From contig NMRA01000016.1 in NCBI GenBank assembly GCA_002633005.1, positions 1,315,481 to 1,379,480 of the forward strand: a stretch of 64,000 bases of DNA. Reading direction: 5' to 3'. The notes beneath the pieces were generated by a model. The model did not search any database. It saw nothing but the letters and a program-made list of their open reading frames with translations, and was not told where the DNA came from. Of the stretch, positions 10,208-22,999 are shown one piece after another. The position numbers and the translations under genes are program-made. Numbering within the stretch: the first letter of the stretch is position 1; every line of letters starts with the position of its first letter. Source of the stretch: Phoronis australis (lineage: Eukaryota; Phoronida; Phoronidae).

Positions 10208-13200
10208 TTTCGTACCTGATTCCATGCGTCCGTTGTTAGAGTTCGACCAGCCGAGAAAGTCAACATAAGATCGCCGTTTGCTACCCAGCCAAAATGTAGC
10301 AAACTAAAGGTGCATTTTCAAGATCCAGCTCGCATTCGAAAATTCCAGGGGGGCATTGATTGATCTGACAACGACCAGGACAAAAATTGTCACCTAGACC
10401 TAAAATGGCGATTGTAGCTAAAACTTGCACACTCGTCCGCTTAGCACCTGGAACACTAAAGACCGGGACACATAGATTCCGAAGTCCATAAAACGGGAAC
10501 TTTAGAACCGGAGACGCATAGAACACGGGACGCAATGCTATGCTCCCAATTTATATTATCTAAGACTACATGTAATATTTACATGTAAACTCGATCTTTA
10601 CAATTACTATAAACTAGATCGTTAATTTAGAGGTGGATTTTTGTATAATTTTCCACTCATCTCCAAAACAATTACCACAGAAAAATGAGTAAATAGATGT
10701 GATCATTGATCATTCATAAATAAAAGCTTTGTAATTTTACATGTCTGATGGCTAAACATGAGTCTGCTGATGCATCCACATATCCACTCCAGACATTTAA
10801 ACTTTGCATTACTTCACTACCTGCACTAGTGCCTCAGTGCTAATAACATTTTGCAATGCACTTTCAGATGTAGCAGTTTCGAGTATTTTAATTCTAAGTG
10901 ATTTTGTGACTATGCATTGCCGCAAGAGAAGGGGAAATAATTACTTCTACACTACGTACATTTACTTAGACGGTCACGTGCAAGCTTTGCACTGTTCCAT
11001 GACTGTGGGTCAAATTATTCTGCAATGTCTGCACATTTCCACATCACAGCTTGTTAACAGATTCAAACGTTTCCTTTGGCAAATTAATTTACTACCTGTA
11101 ACACTACTATAAAGAATATGTTAAAGCCATGTGCAGAAATACATTGTCGCAGTATTGTATTTCTGAACTCTTGAGGGTCAAATGATTCTTTTATTTGTGC
11201 ACATTTTGCACTGTCTCGAGCCTGGGTTAAAATGATTTTGCCAACGCATGCACCTTTTCACATCAGACTTGGTTAACATATCCCGAACTTTGCACTCTGG
11301 ACTGTTTGTCATTTTTTACCAAACTTCGAATTGCAGACCTCACAATTTTGTATTTTTAAACTCGGAGGGAATAGATTTGCCACTGTAGGACCGCTTAAGT
11401 TCTGTGACAGTATTTACACTGTACTTATATGGTTACAATGACACTATAAATAAACTATATACTTTGGCTTGAGCGGTAAAAAGTTGGTCTTGTAGTTACA
11501 AAGAATGCTGGGACTAGGACATCAGGCCTTAACAAAGTAATAAATTCCCCCTTTTCATACATTAAATTGCATGTCTGCTGGAAAACACTTGACTTCTCGC
11601 GGGCATGATTTCGGATGGTGTTATGGCGGACATGTGTCATCTCAGAGACAAAAACTGTTTCAAACAAATGGAATTAGATAATAAGATAACTAATATCACT
11701 GACAAGATAAAATATACGAACACAGAAACACATTCTGCTTCGAACCAACTTCACTCTAGGTTAACTGTTAGTTATCAATCTTGCTGAAAAGTGTCGCACT
11801 TTTAATAATGGCTGCCTCACCAAATCTGCGTTGTAAATGTATGCCTTGGAAAACTCTGAACTTAAGAATAAGAAGGGACCAATCAGGGCAAGTAATACGT
11901 TTTTGAATCACCGTGACAAGAGGAATCGGCAAGAATGTGAACAAGTTTGACTACTGCTGTTACTTGCCTCGATCTGAACATCAACTATTTCGCTCAACTC
12001 CTCAACCTTTGCTGTCCAAAATCAGAGTGAGAGAACACAACACCTCTGGAAATAATGTTGTCTGTTGTCTGATGCCAACTGTTTTGAGAATAATACTTTC
12101 CAGACGTCGCAATAAAGCCCTTTAATACCGCACTGACTCCCTGAATGACTCTTGTGACTATGGACAGCATGAAGTCAGCACGTTGAAATCACATTTTTAA
12201 CATAATTCAAGTTTGGAAAGGTGAATCACTAGGTCACCTGAGACACCTCTTTCTCCAACTGAAACTTACCTAATCTTAACAAGTAACAGATGGCCCATCA
12301 GCCTGCTCCTGATAGCCTTGCATACACTGAACACAAGGGAATAGTCAGATGAACTTTTGATGCACAGTGGCTCGTACAAAAACTCTGAAAACTGCCAACA
12401 CCCCTTCGTTTGCTCATTTGCTCACGTGGTGGTGCAACATGACAAATACAGACTGAATATCTGGTATCTAGGTATGGAAGGAAACGGTCAGTTCTGTGAT
12501 TGGATACACTGTATGATTTCAATTGAGATTAGGTAAACACCAGTTGACGAATTATTATCACAATCAGCCAGTTGATTTTACAGCACTGGAAGAACCAATG
12601 TTTCTACTATCCAAATAAAAACACCGTGCACATATGGGAGAAAACATGACAGCAAAATGATTTTGAGAATGAAATAATTTACAGTACTACTCACTCTTAA
12701 TAATTACAATTATTGTTTTTACAATTAACAGTGCCATTTCATTGATCTTCGTTGCTTATTTGAAAATTTGTTAAACAAGAAAAACGATATTCACATTTTT
12801 TTGTAATTTAGCACATTCAAAATATAGATTCTATTATTCTTTCATTTTAGCTGATCTGCGAAAACCTCACCACCAAAGTAAGACTTGGAAGCCAGGTGGC
12901 TGCTTTAATTAAAATTCTGAGGAAATAGCCAACTAGTTAGTATAATAGGGTAAGCTATCCGTTTCCTTGGCTTCTCTCCTCAGATAAACTACAACTGTTT
13001 AATTTGTATCCCAGAAACTTTGATTTGCCTGTGGTGTTGATGAAGTTCAATGAATAGGAAATAAAACAAAATTTCATGAAAAGAACATTTAGAAAACTTT
13101 CTTTAGCTCTTATCTTCATCTGATTAAAGAACCGTTTATTAGCAGCTGACTAATACGTGGCATTGATAGAACGTTATAAACAGTTCGTTCCTATTCAACT

Positions 13201-13490
13201 GGTTTAGATATCAGATCAGGCTATTTCACAAATTAAAGACCATGGTAAAACACCGCACACTGGTAATGCTGGAAACTAAATGTAATTTCATATATTATGC
13301 ACCAACGGAAACGTTTTACTTTTTAGAAAACGATAGCTTCAGTAATGTAATGGCTATTATATTCAGCGCTTTTCCCCTCTGGACGCAAGAGACTCGCGAA
13401 AACCAGGCATTACAAGGACTGCACGTAATCACTTGAACTTTTGCTTGCCAAGTTCTAGCGGGACTCGGCCAAAACTGACAGTTTCTGCTC
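10208..13490. other. no recognisable gene
   Basis: AT-rich DNA with short open frames only (the longest is 102 codons, 10804-11112 plus). None has a recognised motif, signal peptide or convincing splice frame, and no repeat partner was seen by eye. It could be intron or intergenic. Confidence 0.4.
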
Positions 13491-13494
13491 TCAC

Positions 13495-13576
13495 CTCCGT
13501 CTTCGCCCTCTACCGGTAGCGCCTGGATGCAGCCCAAAGCCAGCATCAGTACAATGAATACCGCGACACACTTCAT
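13495..13576 (-). CDS. signal-peptide exon of a small secreted protein
   Basis: On the minus strand, an acceptor (TTACAG) ends at 13590, followed by 13 bases of 5' UTR and an ATG at 13576. The exon encodes 27 residues: MKCV, a strongly hydrophobic core FIVLMLALGCIQA and then a short acidic stretch LPVEGEDG. This is a textbook signal peptide with a likely cleavage after the A of IQA. A strong donor G|GTGAGA follows at 13494, so the frame continuing to 13316 is probably intronic. The next exon should lie at lower coordinates, but none was identified. A secreted peptide, enzyme or toxin precursor would all fit, and the product cannot be named. Confidence 0.6.
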
Positions 13577-13589
13577 TACTTCCAGTTTG

Positions 13590-14780
13590 CTGTAATATAA
13601 TGACAGGTCAAGTTAAGGAGAAACATGTATATAAGAGGAGAAAGAATTGAATGAGATTAAAACAAAATGTAAATAATTGACCTCAAATGTTTTTCTCCTC
13701 GATAGAACAATTATGCTTCCGTATTATCGAGTAAAAATTGAAACACGTGGAAAAGCGGTCGTCTGTACACCCTGTGTTTTCTAGGTACGGTTAAATAATC
13801 AAGTATTTGAACGCGTCTCTTTGAGAATTGCCTAACTCCATCCTGTGAACTGCGGATTTGAAAAAATGTCTTGTAACTTAGCAACAGTCAGCTAGCAGAA
13901 AATGCGTACCTTTTGGGTCTAGTTTTTATATTGATTTGCCATTAGACGGCAAAACAAGTCAAAGCCATATTTTTCTGGTAACCTGCAAGCTACGGATTTG
14001 CATAAGGAAATCCACTTATTCAGCACAATGTTTTACTACTTTGAGCTTATGTTATAGTAAACATTGATGTAGGGTAAAACTCTGAACAGTCATTATCAAA
14101 AATGTACAATGTGGTTCATGACAGTTTAAATTAACCTTTCAGGAAGTTGGTATTTCAGTGTCTTTTGACGTAGGTTGAACAGTTTTATATTATTTGCCCC
14201 GCCTAGTGCCAGCCTGTTGAAACTCGGGATTCGCATAACTCAAGATTGGATTCTTTCCGGAAAGCCCCTTTTCAATCACAATCCTAATGAAATGAACTTT
14301 CCCCATATTGAACTGTATTTTTTAATCGTATTATGGGTCATTTTCATTTGTGGAAATCGACGAAACCGACCGCAGTTTTCGAGACAGTGTGCTGTTTTTG
14401 TCATTCAAAGGCGATACTGTTTATCCCTGCACAACACTCCCCAATTAAGCTTACATTCCTGTGTTCTTGTTGAAACAATCAATACAGGGGCGCAAGTAAA
14501 GAACTGTTGTTCCGGGATGTTACAGTAATCGGTGTCGGCGGAGGTGCAAATGGAATCAAAAGATTTGGGGGAACGGGGCTGTCGGCGGAGACGAAACTGC
14601 AGTCGACGGAGGGAGGTTACGCTCACCCACCCAACACACACACAAGCAAACTTTCATACGCCTATGTATGACTGCCTAATTCTGACTAATATACTTGTGC
14701 CAAGGAGTGTACATAGAATAGGAAAGTTCACTACTCCATCTTGCCTTTCGCCACAATAGCGGATTTGCAGCGCAGACGAA
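13590..14780. other. no recognisable gene
   Basis: Upstream of the signal-peptide exon on its strand. It probably holds that gene's first intron and promoter, but no TATA box or 5' exon could be assigned. The open frame at 14175-14528 (plus) has no known motif. Confidence 0.35.
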
Positions 14781-15207
14781 CTACGCATTGCGCATGTGCG
14801 AGTTACTTCCTTCGCTAAGGCTCATGGGATAGCTTGTGGTCAGGCATGTCTTGAGCAGACTGGATAGTGTGTGCATTTGGAGTAATTTGCAAACTAAAAA
14901 CCATGTTTCATTGTTTTGCTTTATAATACCAAGCAAGTTCTCTCTCTCGTTTGTAAACACAGCGCAGCTATGATCAGTGACCGAGTGACCGAGGGCACGA
15001 CTGTCGTCATGTTCAGTATTGGGGCTATCGGCGTTGATTTCGAAATCTCCTCCTGCTCCGGTTTCAGACAACTCGAGAGTTCTTAACTTTTGTAGCTTTC
15101 GCCGTGGATATGTTAGAGACGTTAATTTTAAGAGGAAACTTCGTCGGAATGTTGTTCTCATAAGTCTTTTTTCACCAGGAAAATGTTCGCTGCACACACG
15201 ATGGCCC
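14781..15207 (-). CDS. THAP-type zinc-finger exon (C-terminal half of domain)
   Basis: An acceptor TGCCTAG precedes an exon starting G|GGC CAT CGT. Its first residues are GHRVCSEHFPGEKR, the diagnostic last Cys-x2-His-Phe block of a C2CH THAP domain, which is a DNA-binding fold found in transcription factors and P-element/THAP9-like transposases. The next residues are basic (RRSFLLKL.SL.YPRRKLQ) and then give way to an acidic, low-complexity linker (ETGAGGDFEINADSPNTEHDD). The frame runs about 141 codons to a stop at 14781-14783. The first Cys pair and the W/P core should be in upstream exons above 15207, which I did not find. It may be a host THAP gene or a domesticated or decayed transposase. 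Confidence 0.65.
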
Positions 15208-15895
15208 CTAGGCAATTACATCGCACTGGATGCCGCAGGCATTCAGGGGCGATAGTACATCCTCACAAAAAGTTGCTCATTTCAAAATACAACAAATAAA
15301 ATCAAATGAACCATACATATAGCAACACGGAGTTATAATTAACACATACCACGACTCTGGATACAATTTAGTCAGCAAAACTTAAACAAATCGATGAAAA
15401 TCTGTCGCGGTTTGCTCGAGTTTCTTTCAGTTACCGGGTGCCATTTTGAGGAAGTTACGTGAAATAACGCATGTTGACGAATAAAAAGTCCAAGGGACAC
15501 ACATCTTACAAGTTTCACCCGATACCTTCTCATGCTATTTTACAAGTGTCGCGCGCTAGCGTCACGCGCTTCGCTCAGTCTCGCACTAACCTTTGCCTAA
15601 CTCACGGGATTCAGTCTTGACANGTGATATTCATCCTCGACACAATTCCACGAGCATAATGTACACACTCTGTCTTGTTATATCACATTTACGGGACGAC
15701 CAGTTTCTAATGCCAGTCTGTGGTTTGCACATCGAAAACATGTAAAACTTTGCACGGACACTCTTAAATAGTTTCATGTTCAAATACAACCTTAAACTTT
15801 GTGTAATAGTTTAACTTAGAATTGGAATCAATATCGGACTATAACATTCCATACCGTCATAGACTTCATAATTTTAGTTATTGCTCCTGAGGGTT
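15208..15895. other. no recognisable feature; one undetermined base
   Basis: Would contain the upstream intron of the THAP exon. A single N lies at 15623. No matching THAP N-terminal exon (Cys-x2-4-Cys) was found. Confidence 0.35.
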
Positions 15896-15897
15896 CA

Positions 15898-16051
15898 CAG
15901 GGGCGGATCCAGGATTTTGAATTGGGGGGGCAGGGCAGCTACTGGCCAGGATTTTGCCCGTTAGACATTTGCACTCCCGAACTGCCAAATGGAATCTGGG
16001 AGAATATTAGGGGGGCATGGCACCCTTGGCGCCCCTCTCAATTCGCCACTG
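15898..16051 (+). mobile_element. hAT-like MITE, subfamily 1, copy with target duplication
   Basis: Starts CAGGGGCGGATCCAGGATTTT and ends AATTCGCCACTG, which are imperfect inverted ends. GTTCA lies directly on both sides (15893-15897 and 16052-16056), a likely remnant of a target-site duplication. The body shares TGCCAAAT.GAATCT and the GGGGGCATGGC block with 34055, 40512 and 47455. It is about 154 bp and non-coding. The ends are of the hAT type, whose duplications are normally 8 bp, so the 5 bp match is only partial support. Confidence 0.75.
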
Positions 16052-16056
16052 GTTCA

Positions 16057-18490
16057 GGGGGAGTTGCCCCTATGGAGGTGCTAGCAATTAAAGGGGTACA
16101 ATTAGGAGCTCTGCTCAAACCAGGTGGGCGCCAATGGGCACCTGTTGACAACTCCCCATGGGAGGAGTGCTAAACAAGTAAAATTCATTGGGGTATGCCA
16201 CATGATTGTGGGCCCCTCTCATCCGTCACAAACTTTGGTTGTTCCCCTGACCATTGACAACATGTGCTGAGGTGGTGATAAGATTTGACCGCCTCGTTTT
16301 GTGCATGACCCCAAGGACTTTTGCCTGTAAGGACTGACATGCTCCAGTTCCATCCTGGGTGTTTCCAACGTTTCCTTACAAAGTGCTCCAAGCCCACTGC
16401 TTGTTTCATGTCCACCCAACAATTTTGAATGTGTTCCCAATTGAATACGCCAGGCTGATGTGTAATACAAGTAAGAACAAGAAAACAAGACAGTTTTAAT
16501 TGTAATTAATTAGTGATTAAAATCACTACCACAACACTGTATTCCATTCTGTTGTTCACATATAATTGATAATAAATTAGCTGCAGAAGGTAGAGCGTAG
16601 CCTGTGCAGTAGCCTACACTGCAGACGACAGCAGTCGGCATCGGTAACTGCGATCGACTTGCCATCCACCCGTGAACAGCTAACACACAAAATGGAAGAC
16701 AGTGTATCATATTTTTAAATAAAAAATAATCCTTATTTTCTGGATCCCTAGGAAACGAAAAAATGTCAAATCTGGGAATTCTGTGGAAGAATTAGTGCAA
16801 TTTATCGCGCTGCAAAATGCTCCCTTTCCACTGTTTTTGCGCAGCCTACTTGAATGTTGCTTATTCACCGCTTGGTGACACTAGTAGTTAAAGCGAACTC
16901 GTAAGTGAGCTCTCCTTTATGTACTACACTCCTTGTTGCACTGTTTACACTCGTTACAGCAAAGTTATGGACCACTAACGATATAGAACGTTATCATATT
17001 CTGCCAACTGTAATGCAGTAAATAACGGTCACAGATCTACTAAAGTGATGGCATAATGCTGTAATTGTGGTTGTATAATCACCAGCTACTAGTATGACGC
17101 AACACTAATTTGACGATGTCGAGATACTTCCGGCACACGCAAGCCCAAAATTTAGCAGTGGAACACTTGAGAGTTTTAAATTTTGACGTTAGCATTTAAA
17201 AATGAAATTTTAATTAATTTATATGAAGTAGTTAGTTTCCTCATCGCATACACAAAACGAACATTTAGGACAAATAACATGGCGAACTCGACAACCGTGA
17301 TCTGTGAAGTCCTTAACTACCATGTGGCTCACGGGACTTTACGAGACAGATCCAATTTTGTAAATTTCAAGATGTTGTTAGTACTTTCATCATCATATTG
17401 TAGTAGGGGTCAGTTTATGAAAACATCGGAGGCTTTGGCTGGCCGAGGAGAAGCGGGAGGAGGGGACAGTAGGCCCGGGATTCGAGCAAAGTGAGAAAAA
17501 CAAGAAATAAATACGAATGCAAAAAATCCATTGGAGAACGACGAAAAGGAAACTGCACGTAAAGAAGGTGTAATAAGTTAAGATTAAATAAAAAACATAT
17601 ATTCCCGCAGTGAAGTGGATACATATAGATGACACGCTCAATTTCTTGGCTAAGGGCAATGTAGCATTAAGACCAAGCCTGGCAAAGAGTTGAGTATATC
17701 ACTGCGAGTTGATAAAAGCAAAAACGTGATATACAACAACGCCATTGATAAATCTTGAGGAGTTCTCGTTGTCCTGAACTGTTTATTAGTCTGGAAATGC
17801 TGGCGCTTCTGACATCTGCTTAGGGTCACCGCAGACGGAGAACCATGAGCTCACGTGTATGCCTGAAGTGAGCAATTATAGCTGAGCTGGCGCGAACGTC
17901 AAGATGTGAAGACACGAGAATAACTGAACGAACTTTCAGCTGTATCGATTAAGAGTTCGGTCCTTGAAGTGACTTTTCCACTGAACTTCAACGTCACAGT
18001 GTCACTGTTCAATCTTTTAACACAAAGTACACAGATGTTTATTATGGTGTTCTGAGAGTACAATGCCAAATGTTCACATTCAAAAATGTTGGTGCTCTGA
18101 ACACGCTTGAAGGGCGTGTTTTAAAACTGCAGTTGTTTTTATTCTAAGACCATTTACGATGAACAACTGAGACGCATTTTTACAAACATTTATTTTCATA
18201 CTTTTTCTGAGTGTTTTGAAATGTACCTTATGAGAGGAAATTTCAGTCTGCAAACTCAACACGAAGATCTGTTGTGTAGAACTGCTGATCGTGACTCATA
18301 GACTTTGTAGAATCATAAAAATTTGTTGTCTTAACTGCAATTCTGAACGCAGTGTGTTCTGGCAAGACGCATCGCTCGAAGAACACCGAGCGTTCAACGA
18401 CCGACATTCAAATTCTTCAACACGCATGCACTTGTGAGTTTCTGCTATCCTCTTGTTTATTGCTTTTGTGTGAAAGACATTGTTTTTGTT
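16057..18490. other. no recognisable gene
   Basis: Open frames of 60-103 codons lie on both strands with no motifs. GTGTTCT/GAACAC words are enriched at about 18040-18390, as they are around 19670-19850. Confidence 0.4.
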
Positions 18491-18496
18491 TGTTTT

Positions 18497-18740
18497 ATAG
18501 TAAGGATTCAGGTACACGTATTAGAAGCATAAATATAGAGTTATTCTTGGCTGTATATTTAAAGGACAAGATGTGGGTTTCATCCACAAAGCACCTTGCC
18601 TTCAACATTTGAGTATATTTTGTTTTTCATGGCATGCTAGTGTACATTGATAAGGATTTCCATTAATTAATGGTTTTGTGTGTCTAAGAACTATTGCACA
18701 TAGTATAGTAAAGATTCAAGTACATGTATAAGAAACATAA
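18497..18740 (+). repeat. 36 bp direct repeat pair, 208 bp apart
   Basis: ATAGTAA.GATTCA.GTACA followed by .GTAT.AGAA.CATAA occurs at 18497-18532 and at 18705-18740, with about six mismatches. Function unknown. Confidence 0.7.
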
Positions 18741-19005
18741 TTATCCTGATATCCTCGTCTGGTTTTTAAGTCGCATTGTTGGCTAATACTTAGCCTGTGC
18801 AGCTCCTATTGTCTGCGGTATTGTTTTACGATATTTGTTTTATATGGCGAGTTGGTGCAACGAGCTAACACTTACATGTAACATGTACACCAATATTAAA
18901 TGGAAATCACAGGTTTTCACATTTTCAAAAACGAATTTTTCATATTGATAAAAATAAGCGCATTGTTACTTGACCAGTGCGCGACAACCTAACGAACGAC
19001 TTTAA

Positions 19006-19427
19006 AGGCGAAAGCAACCTTTTTCATGTCACTTTTAGCAAAAATAAGGTTAGTTGATTATCCCAGACACATTTTTCACTTAATTACAGCTTTTCGTAAT
19101 TTGATTAATTTCTCGTCCTCTACTCCGGAAGTGACGTTTTGGGAGGCAAGAGTTTCGCGCATGTTGACTGACTCGTAAGCAAATGCAAACGACGACCGAA
19201 CTTATCACAACCGAGGTAGAACAATGACTTACTCGACTGTTCGCACAGTCAGACTATATGAAAAGAAATTGGCGCGAAATTCTTGCCTCCCAAAACGTCA
19301 CTTTCGGAGTAGACGATGAGTAATTAATTAAATTACGAAAAGCAATAAATAAGTGAAAAATATGTCTGGGATAATCAACGAACCTCGTTTTTGCTAAAAA
19401 TGACATGAAAAGGGGTTACCTTCGCCT
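19006..19427. mobile_element. 422 bp MITE with long TIRs and TTAA target duplication
   Basis: The left end AGGCGAAAGCAACC and right end GGTTACCTTCGCCT are inverted, and the inverted homology continues inward for about 150 bp: CATGTCA..TTTTAGCAAAAA, a GATTATCCCAGACA block, AATTACG.AAAGC, and the CTCCGGAAGTGACGTTTTGGGAGGCAAGA region against its mirror at about 19285-19312. TTAA flanks it at 19002-19005 and 19428-19431. TTAA target sites and non-autonomous structure point to the piggyBac superfamily. It encodes nothing, and would need a transposase in trans. Confidence 0.85.
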
Positions 19428-19667
19428 TTAAAGCTCATTGCATTACAACGCTTTATCAAATCACTTTTCAAGGATTGTTTGAAACGTTGCCACATGAGAG
19501 AATGCGATATCTGTAGTGTCTAAATTTTTAATCAGTGTCAACCATGCCTCCCGCAATGAACAAAAGTAAAAACCTTGCTATTCCCATAGATTCAATTTAT
19601 TGTGAAAAACTAGCTAGACAGTCTAGATTATGTTCACCATCATTAGAGCACGTAATATTCAAAAACC

Positions 19668-19852
19668 GCTCTTAGAACACCGAGACTGTGTTCTGTACTG
19701 TAAGTAGAACACGCGTCACATGTATTCAACAGTGTGTTCCAACTTGAACACCAGGAGTTCCAAAACAAATACACAGTGTTTGTACTTGAAAAACACTATA
19801 ACTGCGTTCACACAGTGCAACATTTGTGTGTTATATTTTGTGTTCAAAAGCA
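19668..19852. repeat. cluster of GAACAC/GTGTTC words
   Basis: AGAACACCGAGACTGTGTTCT is followed by GTAGAACACG, GTGTGTTCC, TTGAACACC and TGTGTTCAAA, giving alternating inverted hexamers over 185 bp. It could be a palindromic repeat element or, less likely, steroid-receptor-like half-sites. Similar words occur at 18040-18390. Confidence 0.5.
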
Positions 19853-22550
19853 GATCACATAAGTTTAGAGTGTATCGTTCACTTGGGGCAGACAGCAGAT
19901 CAGCTCGTAGCTCTCCGACTTCGTTGTTTCTTAGAAACGATCACCACGACATGGGCGTTTAACAGACTTCAGACAATAGTACTACAGGAACGATCTCATG
20001 ATATCGGCCCTGTTTTTTCAAGCTTTTAAAAAATTGCTTCCAAGACATTCCTACGGAAAAGATAAGAAATTTTGAAAAATAGTATAGTTTGAATAAAAAG
20101 TAGTGTAAATTGTTTCCATGGGAACTATTTTGTAAATTTTCTGAAAGTCTTCAAGAGCGCGTTAGGCCATGCTCATTCGATTCATATCATAGTTTTCCAT
20201 GCCACATACATAAGCTAAGTTTGAGAAATGTGCCCTTCGTCTTTTCTAACGAGTTTTAAGGAACTGGAAGTGTTCATCACTATCCTAAGACTATGCAACC
20301 GTATGCAGTGAACAGTATATTTCTTACCTGCACAATCACCACTGTTGTGTATGCCGTGGAGCAAGACGATGCTTGCTTTTAAAGCCCTCCTCCACTTTTT
20401 GATCGGCTGTTACATAGAACATCACTCATAGTCTATGAATCACATTGTTTAACCAATCACGCATCATATTCCTCGTATCTTGAACGATTGAACAATTTCT
20501 GAACGAGAACGCTAAAACAAACAACATGTTTTACCAGGCAAAGTGTTGTTTGTCGGGTAAAGTGGTGGCTTGGAAACGAGGGTATGTCAAGAATGCTGCG
20601 TTCTGATTGGTCAGTTAAGCCGTCACTCAAAATCTTGGCGATAGGTCAAATGTTAAACGCACGTGCAATACAGTACAGAGATACAGTTTAAGCTGCACTG
20701 GATGAATGAAGATGGTCATGTTGGGAGATTGCCTTATTGGGTTGGTCGTGTGGGAAACTTGGAGCACAGAAATAAATATGGGTTCCTAGCTGCTTCAAAC
20801 TGTATCAAAACTAGGCAAGACATCGTGTTTGTGGGAACTGCTGATAAAAATTGGGTATCTATTGAAAAATATAGATTTTATCTGATCTTGTGCATATTGG
20901 AATGCATACAAAGCTATGACTCATTTACAGTCAAGATTGGTCGAGTTGTCTAATCTTCAGAATATACTCGACGATTTCAGACGCATCTTGAATACAATCA
21001 AACGGGAGATGCGATGGAAAGGATCGCAAATATGACAGTGATTATCCACACAGTATCGAAGTTTGACGTGATAACCCAATGTATTTCACTTGATTTTTCA
21101 AAACATTGTTAAATCACCAAATTTGTTGCACAAGCTGATCTAATTACATCTATATGAAGTAATGTACACGGTAAAGTAAAACTCAATGGACGAACTTTTT
21201 TGAACGGAAACGTGTTAGGCGGCCTTTCAGCTATCTGTGCGCATTCCTTCCTGAATCGTGTACAATTGATTATTGGAAAATAAGGATTTAAAAAATCATT
21301 TGATGCTATGAAGTAGCAAGACAGCAACGACCTGTCATTCAGAGGGCACTTTGTGTGTTGTGGCTATTCACATTCTATCGCCATTTATTTAAGGACTCAG
21401 CTTGTCAACGTTACTTATTCGCCGTTTCCCGCAAGGCGGTTGGAAGATTTTTATTTTATATTATTCTGCTTTGGAAAATCTCTCGGAAATTTTTAACTTA
21501 TTGAAGATTCCACCAATTTTAAAAGAACTTTTTTCAGTGAATATTTTAAGGTTGAATTTCAAGTAATCTATATTAGGTGTACTTACCGGCGGAGCTGAAT
21601 ATCGAAATCCAGATTTGGAAAGTCACGGGTCAGCCGCTCTGAAGTCTTAATTCAGTGTGATGACTTAACATTATATAACAGAAATCGGAATATTTTTATT
21701 CCTAATGCTGGTCTGGCATCTATGTCCAGCCCATTTTAAAAAGTTCATAATTTGCTAATGTAGGCACGAAAATGATGTTTTCGAACTAGGAGCAAACAGG
21801 TGTTTTTCACATTTTTCACGGAATAGTTTGGTGAGAAGTTATACTGTTGACATGACAGCCAGGCCCAACATACTGACCATCAGTGTAGTCAAGACGATCA
21901 CATTGATGTTACTTGGCCACATTTCCGATTGTATCTCCAGCGCAGCCGGGAAACATTTAAATCCGTGAGTTTTAACATTAGACAAAGACGCGAGTTGGCT
22001 TCAAATAGCTTCAGTAGGCACTTCCGAGCACAGACCCACGCTGAGTTAATCGAGCATTTTTAACGGCCTTGAGGTTAATATAGGGCCTTGTCGACATGGC
22101 TGTGTAGGTGGCAAATATTTTAAATCTATCATTTCAACGTGGTAAATCATCTATTTTTTGAAAGTGGAACGGCTATGAAATTTGATGTTTGACTTTATAC
22201 CGATGTGTTGTTGAACGGGTCACGTGACGATGTCCTCTGACAAAATATTAAAGGTGCCATATGATGGTCCTTCCCGATTTATCACAGTAGTCTGTCTCAA
22301 TAATATTTGCTTGATAAGAGTTATTATGCAAACACTGACGTAACTGAGACTCTGATCGAAAATCTGTAGTGTCCAACCATATTATGTTAGGAGGGTTATT
22401 CAACAAGGCATTTTGAATGTTAAAATCAAGATAAAGAAGTAACACTTAGTTTCTCAGCGTTCTGTAATTGTAAATGGAGTGTTTACCAGCAAATGTCTTT
22501 CGGTAACTTACGTAATAAGAACATAAAAATCAGTCCTATTTCTTAATTTA
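19853..22550. other. no recognisable gene
   Basis: The 96-codon frame at 20663-20953 (plus) is the longest and has no known motif. TTAAAGGTGCCATATGATGG at about 22248 loosely resembles the ends of repeat family 1. Nothing else could be assigned. Confidence 0.4.
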
Positions 22551-22551
22551 G

Positions 22552-22985
22552 CAGTTGCTGGAAGCGTCTCAGAACTTCATCACAAGTCAAGGCTCCATAT
22601 CACTGGCTGAAGCATAGAACAGACATTTCGTCGCACGTTTTGCTTGAATAGACTTGTGAACGTAAGGTCGAGAATAATAAAGTGATTTACTCGAATCAGT
22701 CTTCAGTCTACCGTAGCACCGAAAGCTATTAACACCGGTCGGAAACAACCTGCCCCCACACATCCAAGGGTTGCATGCGCGCACCCAGGGGCATCGAGAG
22801 ACTACAACGAGCTCTCCCATTTGGCGAATAGGGCAAACAGGTCCACCACAGAAAAACAAAAACATCGAAAAAGTAGAAAACGAGACAAAAATCCACTAAA
22901 AACCCAGCAACAACCAAAATTCGGCGAATGCACAATTTGTAGCCGGCTTGTTCACCGCAGGGACGTCTTAAAGGGATTCCAAACC
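22552..22985 (+). mobile_element. LTR retroelement fragment: R-U5, leader and gag-like start
   Basis: 22552-22745 aligns with the R-U5 part of the LTR at 32270-32465 (shared GTCTCAGAA.TTCATCACAAG, a CACTGGCTG block, GGCTTGTGAACGTA..GTC, AATAAA, CAGTCTTCAGTC and GCACCGAAAGCTATTA). It runs on into a leader and a reading frame containing SRKRDKNPLKTQQQPKFGEC and then T-I-C. The same peptide, with changes, is encoded at 40140-40225. U3 is missing, so the fragment is 5'-truncated. The Cys-x2-Cys might begin a zinc knuckle or finger, but the gag assignment is inferred only from position after the LTR. Confidence 0.7.
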
Positions 22986-22999
22986 CAGTTTAAAAACGA

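Noticed and set aside
20663-20953. 96-codon plus-strand open frame as a conserved small gene
   Set aside because: No signal peptide, motif or splice support; could not be distinguished from chance.
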